Of a stretch of 25,361 nt of DNA, positions 14,581-20,960 are shown piece by piece (position 1 is the first letter of the stretch; each line of letters begins with the position of its first letter). The notes below the pieces were generated by a model. That model was not told where the DNA came from. It saw only the letters and a list, made by a program, of their open reading frames with translations, and made no database searches. The position numbers and the translations under genes were made by a program. This stretch comes from DAIOHQ01 sp036744635 (lineage in GTDB: Bacteria > Planctomycetota > Phycisphaerae > Tepidisphaerales > Tepidisphaeraceae): the NCBI GenBank assembly GCA_036744635.1, contig DAIOHQ010000038.1:1-25361 (forward strand). The letters run 5' to 3'.

Positions 14581-15390
14581 ATGAAGAGTATCGCGTGCTG
14601 CGTGACGATCTTGTTGCTTATGCTTGCCGTCGGCTGCGCGGATTCGATTATCCTTCACCCCAGCACCTCCCCGCGCAACCCATCCGGCGCCCAGCGCCGC
14701 ACTCTCCCCTTCAAAACCGGCCAGCTTGAGATCTGGATCGCCCGCTCTCCCGGCTGCGCCGGCCGCGATCCTCAGGCTTATCTCCTGGAATTCACCGGCA
14801 ATGCCACCCGCGCCGAGGAAGTGGCCACCTACGTCGCCAATCGCATGAAGGACAGGCCGATCGAGGTTTGGATGGTCAATTATCCCGGCTTCGGCGGCAG
14901 CACCGGCCCCGCCCGCCTGGTGAGCATTCCGCCGGCGGCGCTGGCGGCTTTCGATGCATTGCGTCAGGTAGCCGGCGACAGGCCCATCCTCATCGCCGGC
15001 AATTCCATCGGCACCGCCGCCGCGCTCTACACCGCCGCCCATCACCCCTGTGCTGGGATGATCCTGCAAAATCCGCCACCGCTGCGCCAGCTCCTGATGG
15101 CGCGCTATGGCTGGTGGAACCTCTGGCTCATCTCCACGCCCCTGGCCATGCAAGTTCCGTCGAAGCTGGATAGCATCACCAATGCCAGCAACATTCACGC
15201 CCCGGCCATCTTCGTCGTCGCTGATTCCGATCAACTGGTGACCACGCACTACAAGCAGAAAATCATCGACGCCTACTCCGGCCCCAAGCGCACAATCGTG
15301 CTTCGCGGCGGCACCCACAACACCGCCACCGATGTCAGCGCAGCCGAGTTTCAGCAAGCCCTGGAGTGGCTCTGGCCGCAACTCAGATGA
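14581..15390 (+). CDS. Alpha/beta-hydrolase-fold lipoprotein
   Basis: Predicted 269-aa lipid-anchored hydrolase of unknown substrate. The first 18 residues are a hydrophobic signal peptide ending AVG-C, so C19 is the likely lipidated cysteine. The mature part has the fold's elements: a strand with FTGNA (oxyanion region), the NYPGFGGS turn, a nucleophile elbow GNSIG (S142), an acid in VVADSDQLV (D215 or D217) and a histidine in LRGGTHN (H246). It resembles the BEM46/serine-aminopeptidase-like branch. The ATG at 14581 was chosen because the lipobox directly follows; longer in-frame starts overlap ndk. A GAGG sits about seven bases upstream. It probably acts in the cell envelope. Confidence 0.8.
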   Translation: MKSIACCVTILLLMLAVGCADSIILHPSTSPRNPSGAQRRTLPFKTGQLEIWIARSPGCAGRDPQAYLLEFTGNATRAEEVATYVANRMKDRPIEVWMVNYPGFGGSTGPARLVSIPPAALAAFDALRQVAGDRPILIAGNSIGTAAALYTAAHHPCAGMILQNPPPLRQLLMARYGWWNLWLISTPLAMQVPSKLDSITNASNIHAPAIFVVADSDQLVTTHYKQKIIDAYSGPKRTIVLRGGTHNTATDVSAAEFQQALEWLWPQLR

Positions 15391-15392
15391 TC

Positions 15393-15421
15393 TGGAACCG
15401 CCATGACCGGGTGTCTACAAT
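15393..15421 (+). promoter_or_regulatory. Candidate promoter for the aldo/keto reductase gene
   Basis: TACAAT (15416-15421) is a 5 of 6 match to the -10 consensus; the -35 at 17 bases (TGGAAC) is weak. The AAAGGAG ribosome site (15428-15434) begins only seven bases after the -10, so the leader is short. Confidence 0.35.
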
Positions 15422-15442
15422 CGCCGCAAAAGGAGCAGTGCC

Positions 15443-16357
15443 ATGAAATATCGTCGCCTCGGCAGCACCGGTTTGAGGGTGTCGGTGGTGGGGATGGGAA
15501 CCTGGCAATTCGGCGGCGAATGGGGCAAGCAATTCGCCCAGGATGAGGTCGATGCCATGTTCGACAAGGCGCGGCAGCTCGGCATCACCCTAATCGACAC
15601 CGCCGAGTGCTACGGCGATCACTCGTCCGAAGCGTTCATCGGCAATGCCGTAGGGCGCGACCGGAGCAACTGGATCATCGCCACCAAGATCGGCCACAAA
15701 TTCCACGGCCCCTTCAACCGCACCGATGACCGCACCGCGGCCGGGGCCCGCAAGCAACTCGAAGAATCCCTGGCGGCTCTCAAGACCGATTACGTCGATA
15801 TCCTGCAGTATCATTCCATCCCCGATGTGGAGTTCGAGAATGCCGAGCTGCAGGAGCAGATGAAGCGTTTCGTGAAGGAAGGCAAAGTTCGCCATCTCGG
15901 CAACTCCATCGGCAGCAACGACAACCTCCGCCAGACCGATGCTTCGCAGCCGGCCGCCGTGCAGGTGATCCAGGTGATCTACAATCGCCTCGATCGCACG
16001 CCCGAACAGCGTGTCTTCGCCTCCTGCCAGCGCCAGGATTTGGGCGTGCTGGCGCGGGTGCCGCTGGCCAGCGGATTTCTCAGCGGAAAATACCAGCCCG
16101 GCGCCACGTTTCCGCCAGGAGATGTGCGGCACAGCTGGAAGGATCCGAAGCTCGACGACAAGCTGCGCGAAGTCGAGCGAATCAAACAAGCGGAAGTGCC
16201 CGCCGGCGTGAACATGGCCGAGTGGGCCCTGGCCTGGTGCCTGCAGCATCCCGCCGTCACCTGCGTCATCCCCGGCTGCAAGAGCGTCGAGCAGGTTGCG
16301 AGCAACGCCCGCGCCGCCGATCTGAACATCATGCGCCATGACCATCCCGAGGCGTGA
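15443..16357 (+). CDS. Aldo/keto reductase
   Basis: NAD(P)H-dependent oxidoreductase of the aldo/keto reductase superfamily, acting on carbonyl groups of sugars or related compounds in the cytoplasm; substrate unknown. The catalytic tetrad is visible: D52 and Y57 (IDTAECYGDHSSE), K82 (IIATKIG) and H124 (LQYHS). The C-terminal cofactor-binding segment is VIPGCKSVEQVASN. Length 304 aa is normal. The ATG has AAAGGAG eight bases before it. Its 3' end faces riboflavin synthase, and the gap holds a tandem hairpin repeat. Confidence 0.93.
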   Translation: MKYRRLGSTGLRVSVVGMGTWQFGGEWGKQFAQDEVDAMFDKARQLGITLIDTAECYGDHSSEAFIGNAVGRDRSNWIIATKIGHKFHGPFNRTDDRTAAGARKQLEESLAALKTDYVDILQYHSIPDVEFENAELQEQMKRFVKEGKVRHLGNSIGSNDNLRQTDASQPAAVQVIQVIYNRLDRTPEQRVFASCQRQDLGVLARVPLASGFLSGKYQPGATFPPGDVRHSWKDPKLDDKLREVERIKQAEVPAGVNMAEWALAWCLQHPAVTCVIPGCKSVEQVASNARAADLNIMRHDHPEA

Positions 16358-16411
16358 AAGGAGCTGGTTGCTGAGTAACCGCGAAGATCTCCTTCCAGCC
16401 TGATTGGGTGG

Positions 16412-16456
16412 GGCAGACATTCTTGTCTGCCGTGCGACAGACATTCTTGCCTGTCG
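16412..16456. repeat. Tandem hairpin repeat between convergent genes
   Basis: Two adjacent copies of a palindrome with the core CAGACATTCTTG: 16412-16431 is a perfect stem (GGCAGACA, loop TTCT, TGTCTGCC), and 16435-16456 is the same with one mismatch. They lie 55 bases after the aldo/keto reductase stop and 33 bases before the ribE stop. There is no T-tract, but two strong hairpins here could serve as a bidirectional mRNA 3' end. A further imperfect stem (AAGGAG at 16358-16363, CTCCTT at 16389-16394) lies just before them. Confidence 0.7.
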
Positions 16457-16488
16457 TTTGCCGTAGCAAATTCACCCTGGTCGTGGCA

Positions 16489-17157
16489 CTATCGCGGATT
16501 CATCCGCTCCAGGTGCGCCACGATCGTCTTGCTCAGCATGTCCATCTCCAGATTAAATGGATAACCGGCCGCGCGCTTTCCCAGCGTGGTGCGATGAAGC
16601 GTCGTCGGAATCAGCGCCACGTCGAACTGGTTGCCATCGATCGACGCAATGGTAAGCGAGACCCCATCAACCGCGACCGATCCCTTGGGCGCCAGGTACT
16701 TGGCCAGGTGGTCCGGGCAGTCGATGGTCAGCCGCCATTCCGCCGTGCTGGAAATGCTCTTCACCAGCGGCCCGGTGCCATCGACGTGGCCCTGCACGAA
16801 ATGGCCGTCAAAGCGGTCGCCGATGCGCATCGCCCGCTCCAGATGCACCGCTTCCCCTTCCCTCAGCAACCCCAGGTTCGTCTTCGACAGCGTTTCAGAA
16901 ATGACATCGAAATGCAGCATCAGGGCTGCGCGATTCCCGGCCCCCCCTTCCGGCCCCCCCTCCGCCCTCCGACCGCCGTGTTCGGAGGTAGTCGTCCCCG
17001 GCTGCAATTCCGCAATGGTCAGGCAGCAGCCGTTGACCGCGATGCTTTCGCCGATAGCCACCTCCTCCCAGGGCGACGGTAGCACCAGCCGGCGAAACAT
17101 CGGGCCCTGCGTGATACCGGAGATATGCGCCATCTTTTCGATAATGCCCGTGAACAT
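16489..17157 (-). CDS. ribE: Riboflavin synthase, alpha chain
   Basis: Last step of riboflavin synthesis: converts two 6,7-dimethyl-8-ribityllumazine molecules to riboflavin in the cytoplasm. The canonical MFTGIIE start fixes the ATG at 17157, although an ATG four codons upstream exists. The two homologous barrels are evident: VNGCCLTI (residues 41-48) in the first and VDGVSLTI in the second, with GHVDGTG starting the second half. Length 222 aa is a little long because of an insertion at about residues 55-77 (TSEHGGRRAEGG...), encoded by a GC-rich stretch with a 7-base inverted repeat (16966-16972/16982-16988). It follows a small membrane protein gene after 31 bases. The last residues (SKTIVAHLERM) are typical. 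Confidence 0.95.
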   Translation of the reverse strand: MFTGIIEKMAHISGITQGPMFRRLVLPSPWEEVAIGESIAVNGCCLTIAELQPGTTTSEHGGRRAEGGPEGGAGNRAALMLHFDVISETLSKTNLGLLREGEAVHLERAMRIGDRFDGHFVQGHVDGTGPLVKSISSTAEWRLTIDCPDHLAKYLAPKGSVAVDGVSLTIASIDGNQFDVALIPTTLHRTTLGKRAAGYPFNLEMDMLSKTIVAHLERMNPR

Positions 17158-17188
17158 CCACCCAAGCATACGCGCGACAGTGGGTACA

Positions 17189-17584
17189 TCAATGCGTCAA
17201 CCCAATCTTCGTGCCGCGTGCCGCTCGTCGGCGTGTTGCCACGATACCCGCCAGAAAACCCTCGATCATCCAATAAGGGATCCGCACCAGCCGATGCCCC
17301 CACAGCGGCCGGTGTACGTTCGTGCTGATACGCCCATCACGGACGTCATCGGGCACCTCCGCGACCACAAGCCCGAAGATACGAATGGCCGACGGGCTCG
17401 GCCCGTACATCTTGTCCATCCAGCGCAGCGCCCCAGTGCGCGAAGACCATCCAAGCACAAGCGCCCCTTCCGCTTCGCTCCCGCGATAGCTCCATGCCCA
17501 CACCACCGTGACCATTCCCATCGCCGCGATTGCCGTGACGACGACGAACCGATGAATCCGACCTGGCATCCGTTTCATGCCCAT
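17189..17584 (-). CDS. Small two-helix membrane protein, unknown function
   Basis: Hypothetical protein of 131 aa with two hydrophobic segments (about 11-31 and 103-117) around a soluble part of about 70 residues, ending in an Arg-rich tail. The pattern is helix, W-x-W-SY, GxL-type strands, then VRIPYW and the second helix. It resembles the 173-aa protein at 23802-24323, so both are assigned here to one family. The ATG at 17584 comes 11 bases after the dinB stop, and GAGAGGG lies a few bases upstream, supporting cotranscription with dinB. A longer frame into dinB is not supported. Function cannot be told. Confidence 0.65.
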   Translation of the reverse strand: MGMKRMPGRIHRFVVVTAIAAMGMVTVVWAWSYRGSEAEGALVLGWSSRTGALRWMDKMYGPSPSAIRIFGLVVAEVPDDVRDGRISTNVHRPLWGHRLVRIPYWMIEGFLAGIVATRRRAARGTKIGLTH

Positions 17585-17594
17585 CGTCACCCTC

Positions 17595-18758
17595 TCAACT
17601 CCCGCCAGCGCCACGATGAATCTTTCCCTCCCCAAGTTTCTGATTGATCCGATCCACCGCATCATCCAGCCGGCGATTGCGCTGCCGCGACACATCCGGA
17701 AACAATTCCATCTGAGCCAAATCGGATGTGATATTTTTCGCCCCCATTCCGATCAGCCGCACCGGCTGAAATCCCGCCCGCGCCCACTCGTCGAACAGCC
17801 CGCGCGTCGCCTCCCACAGCGGCTGCGTCCCGTCCGCCGGGGCATCCAGCGTCACCGAGCGCGTGATCGTCTGAAATTCGCCGTAGCGAATCTTCACCGT
17901 CACCGCGCGGGCGCGCAACTGATGTTTCCGCAGCCTGCCCGCCACCTGCTCCACCTGCGACAGCAGCACCTGCCGCAACGATTCCGCCTCCGGCACGTCG
18001 ATCTCGAATGTCTGCTCCTGGCTGATCGACCTGGCATCGCGGTCGCGGCAGACCGGCCGGTTATCCCGCCCGAACGCGAGGTTCAGATACCGCTCGCCAT
18101 CGGTACCGAATCGCTCGGCAAACCAGTCCTCCGGCATCCGCCGCAGATCGCCGATCGTGCGGATATTCAGCCCGTCCAGCCGCTTGGCGGTCTTCGGCCC
18201 GATTCCCCAGATCTTCGACACCGGCAGCTTCGGCAGAATCTGATCGACATTGTCGTCGCGAATGATCGTCAGCCCATCGGGCTTCTCCAGATCGGATGCC
18301 AGCTTGGCCAGAAACTTGTTGGGCGCCACGCCGATGGAGGCCGTTAGTCCCGTCTCCTGCCGGATGCGTTTCTTGAGCGCGACGGCAATCTGTTCCGCCG
18401 GGCCGAGCAGCCGCTGCGATCCGGTCACATCCAGAAATGCCTCATCGATGCTCAGCGGCCCAATCAGGTCCGTCACTTCCTCAAAAAACGAAAAGATGCG
18501 CCCCGACATCTGCCGGTAGCGCCAAAATCGCACCGGCACGATGATCGCCTGCGGGCAGAGCCTTTTCGCCACCGAAATCGGCAGCGCCGAGCGGCATCCA
18601 AACGCGCGCGACTCATAGCTGGCCGCCGCCACCACTCCCCTCGGCCCATCATGGCCAACCAATACCGGCTGGCCGCCCAGCTCCGGCGCATCCAACTGCT
18701 CCACCGACGCAAAAAATGCGTCCATGTCGATGTGCAGAATGGCCCGGCCGGACAGCAT
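17595..18758 (-). CDS. dinB: DNA polymerase IV (Y-family)
   Basis: Error-prone translesion polymerase that extends past damaged bases. Metal ligands are D11 (HIDMDAFFASVEQ) and D105/E106 (SIDEAFLDV). The thumb helix-hairpin-helix (VSKIWGIGPKTAKRL) and the little-finger domain (SISQEQTF) follow. A beta-clamp-binding motif QMELF is at residues 349-353. Length 387 aa is normal. It follows GH42 by 51 bases. TATCAT lies seven bases before the ATG, with no clear Shine-Dalgarno, so it may have its own nearly leaderless transcript. No LexA-type box was recognised. Confidence 0.96.
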   Translation of the reverse strand: MLSGRAILHIDMDAFFASVEQLDAPELGGQPVLVGHDGPRGVVAAASYESRAFGCRSALPISVAKRLCPQAIIVPVRFWRYRQMSGRIFSFFEEVTDLIGPLSIDEAFLDVTGSQRLLGPAEQIAVALKKRIRQETGLTASIGVAPNKFLAKLASDLEKPDGLTIIRDDNVDQILPKLPVSKIWGIGPKTAKRLDGLNIRTIGDLRRMPEDWFAERFGTDGERYLNLAFGRDNRPVCRDRDARSISQEQTFEIDVPEAESLRQVLLSQVEQVAGRLRKHQLRARAVTVKIRYGEFQTITRSVTLDAPADGTQPLWEATRGLFDEWARAGFQPVRLIGMGAKNITSDLAQMELFPDVSRQRNRRLDDAVDRINQKLGEGKIHRGAGGS

Positions 18759-18809
18759 TGCCCCATGATACCCGAACGCATCCCTCCCGGCCCCGGCGCC
18801 AAGGGGGGG

Positions 18810-20816
18810 CTATCCGCGGGCGACGCATACCCCATACGGTCCAAGCCGCGCAGTGCCCTGCTCGCATGTGCCAACCATCGCCTTCGCCGACTTGCCCATC
18901 TCCACCGTCACTTCACTGTTTGTATGATTGATCGCGAAGATCACGCCGCCCCGTCGAATGATTTCAACATATTTCTCCGGCCCTGGCCGCGATTCCACTT
19001 TCGCGAGGCTGCTGGCATATTCCACCAACTGAATGAGCAGCTCCGCGTTCATCCCCAGCGCGGCCGCGTAAATGCATCTTCCCTTCCCAGTGCGGCGCTC
19101 CACCACGGCACTCTGGCCGGCATACGCCTCGCCGTCAAAGCTCGCCAGCATCTCGCCACCGTTGAGCGTCAGGTCCGCGATCCAGACATTCGCGCTCCCG
19201 GCCAGTTCATCTCCTCCAAGCTTTCCAACAATCGGCACCGCGATCTGCCGCGGCTTGGGCGCCGGGACCCACAGCGCCTCATCCGGCCCGACATGGCTGC
19301 GGAGATACATGCCGCCCTCGATCAGCACGCCAAAAAGTTCCTGCAGGTGCTCCGGCCCGCGCTCCAGCAGATAATTATCGTTGAAGTCGCGCATTCCAAG
19401 CTGTCCCGTCGCCAGCACCACTCCGCCCCGCCTCACAAAATTCGACAGCCGGCTGGCAAATTCCTTCGGAATCATCACCGCCGTTGGCAGCACCACCAGC
19501 TTGTAGCCATCGAGATCATGATCGAAGTTGATGATGTCCGCGACGATATTGCGGTCATAGAAACACTCATGAATCTTGAGGATGTGCTGATGAAACATCG
19601 CCTCCTTGTCCACCCGCGATGCCTGGTATCCCCACAGCACGTTGTAATCCGCCACGATCGCAACCGGCGCCTCCGGCAGCGGCAGCTTCGCGAGCTGCGG
19701 CCGCAGCTTTGCGATCTCGCCAAACATCGCCTTGACCGCCTCGTAGCGATGACGCGGCCGGCCGGAATGCTCCAGCATTCCCTGAAGCTCCTGCTCCTGG
19801 CCGCTGAGGCACGTCCGCCAGCGAAAAATCCACCAGCCATCGGCGCCATGAGCGATCCCGCTCCATGCCCATGCCCGAAGCTGGTCCCGGTGCGGCGGCT
19901 TCTCATGCGTGAGGGCGCCGCTTCCAGTTTCGGTGATCCAGAACCCCTTTCCCGGCTTGTACGATCGGAACACGTTCATCGCCGCGGCGTTGGCATCCAT
20001 CGTCGAGGTGTCGAAGTAAAGGTCGTCGCAGGCAACATCCAGCCCCGCATACAGCTTGTAGTAATCCAGCGGCATGAAGATCGGCCCCATGCCGTTGGTG
20101 GTGATGGTCGCCTTCGGATGATTCTTTCGCAGCACCTCCGCCTGCGCCAGTCCAAAATCGATCATCATGTCGCTCAGGAAGCGCTTGGTGTCGAGCCGGC
20201 GGCTGGAGAAATGGTCGGCCGCGTCTTCGCCCAGCCGCACCTGTCTCCAATTGCTGTAATCCATGCTCCAAAAGCCAGTTCCCCAGCGCCCATTGAGCTC
20301 CTCGATCGTGCCATAACGCGTCTGCAGCCACTGCTGAAATCGCGACTGGCAATTCTCGCAATAACACCACCCCGTCTCCGGCCCCAGCTCGTTATCGATC
20401 TGCCACGCCACCACGTTCTTGTGCCGCGACATCTCCCTGCTCAGCACACCGGCAATCCTGGCGCAGTGGCGGCGATAGGTATCCGATGTTGAGCAATAAT
20501 GCCGCCGGGTGCCGTGCCGCAGCTTTCCCTTGTCCGCCCGCACCAGCAGCACATCCGGATACGCCTCGGTCAGCCAGGCCGGCGGCGTCGCCGATGGCGT
20601 ACACATCACCACGTCGATGCCGTGTTTGCCCAATTTCTCCACCGCCTGGTGCAGCCAATCCAGCGCGTAGATACCTTCGGCCGGCTCCATCCGCGACCAG
20701 GCAAATTCGCCGATGCGCACACAATTGATCGAAGCCTGGCGCATCAACTTCGCGTCAATATCGACCCGCTCGGGCCCCCAATATTCCGGATAGTAAGCAC
20801 AGCCAAGATATTTCAT
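18810..20816 (-). CDS. GH42 beta-galactosidase
   Basis: Retaining glycoside hydrolase family 42 enzyme that releases galactose from short galactosides, probably plant-derived oligosaccharides. Domain A is a TIM barrel with the acid/base E143 (WQIDNELG) and nucleophile E296 (FWITETGSG). The structural zinc cysteines fit C108, C151, C153 and C156 (CYCENC). The trimerisation domain B (VAIVADYNVLWGYQ...) and a C-terminal beta domain follow. Length 668 aa is typical. No signal peptide, so it acts in the cytoplasm. ATG 20816 has AGGAG six bases upstream. The open frame continues far upstream without a stop, but that extension lies opposite the GH78 gene and is not coding. Confidence 0.95.
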   Translation of the reverse strand: MKYLGCAYYPEYWGPERVDIDAKLMRQASINCVRIGEFAWSRMEPAEGIYALDWLHQAVEKLGKHGIDVVMCTPSATPPAWLTEAYPDVLLVRADKGKLRHGTRRHYCSTSDTYRRHCARIAGVLSREMSRHKNVVAWQIDNELGPETGWCYCENCQSRFQQWLQTRYGTIEELNGRWGTGFWSMDYSNWRQVRLGEDAADHFSSRRLDTKRFLSDMMIDFGLAQAEVLRKNHPKATITTNGMGPIFMPLDYYKLYAGLDVACDDLYFDTSTMDANAAAMNVFRSYKPGKGFWITETGSGALTHEKPPHRDQLRAWAWSGIAHGADGWWIFRWRTCLSGQEQELQGMLEHSGRPRHRYEAVKAMFGEIAKLRPQLAKLPLPEAPVAIVADYNVLWGYQASRVDKEAMFHQHILKIHECFYDRNIVADIINFDHDLDGYKLVVLPTAVMIPKEFASRLSNFVRRGGVVLATGQLGMRDFNDNYLLERGPEHLQELFGVLIEGGMYLRSHVGPDEALWVPAPKPRQIAVPIVGKLGGDELAGSANVWIADLTLNGGEMLASFDGEAYAGQSAVVERRTGKGRCIYAAALGMNAELLIQLVEYASSLAKVESRPGPEKYVEIIRRGGVIFAINHTNSEVTVEMGKSAKAMVGTCEQGTARLGPYGVCVARG

Positions 20817-20829
20817 GCAAGCGCTCCTG
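20816..20829. promoter_or_regulatory. Possible LacI-type operator half-palindrome at the GH42 start
   Basis: TGCAAGCGCTCCTG matches 7 of the 10 fixed positions of the LacI/GalR pattern TGNAANCGNTTNCA; the left half is perfect. It overlaps the ribosome site and start codon of GH42. No regulator gene is in the window, so this is speculative. Confidence 0.25.
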
Positions 20830-20837
20830 TGGCAAGA

Positions 20838-20866
20838 GGTGTAGCGAATACTGGCTGTAGGATCAA
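20838..20866 (-). promoter_or_regulatory. Candidate promoter for GH42
   Basis: On the minus strand TTGATC (20861-20866), a 17-base spacer and TACACC (20838-20843). The -10 is poor, the -35 fair. The -35 is overlapped by the second operator-like site at 20862-20875. No convincing promoter for the divergent GH78 gene was found in this 144-base gap. Confidence 0.3.
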
Positions 20867-20875
20867 CCGCTTGCG
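20862..20875. promoter_or_regulatory. Possible second LacI-type operator
   Basis: ATCAACCGCTTGCG matches 7 of 10 fixed positions of TGNAANCGNTTNCA. Its centre is 46 bases from that of the first site, and it overlaps the -35 candidate of GH42. Confidence 0.22.
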
Positions 20876-20960
20876 CGCCGCCGGTGGAATCATCGCGCGG
20901 CTCTTGGTATGGATATGGCGAAGGCAAACTTGCCACCATTGGAACCAGCGAGAAAAAATC

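Noticed and set aside
16358..16394. Terminator after the aldo/keto reductase gene (AAGGAG...CTCCTT stem)
   Set aside because: The stem is imperfect with large internal loops and no T-tract, so it is mentioned only as context.
16408..17082. Plus-strand frame starting in the tandem hairpin repeat (GQTFLSAV...)
   Set aside because: It lies mostly antisense to ribE and starts in a repeat, so it is not a gene.
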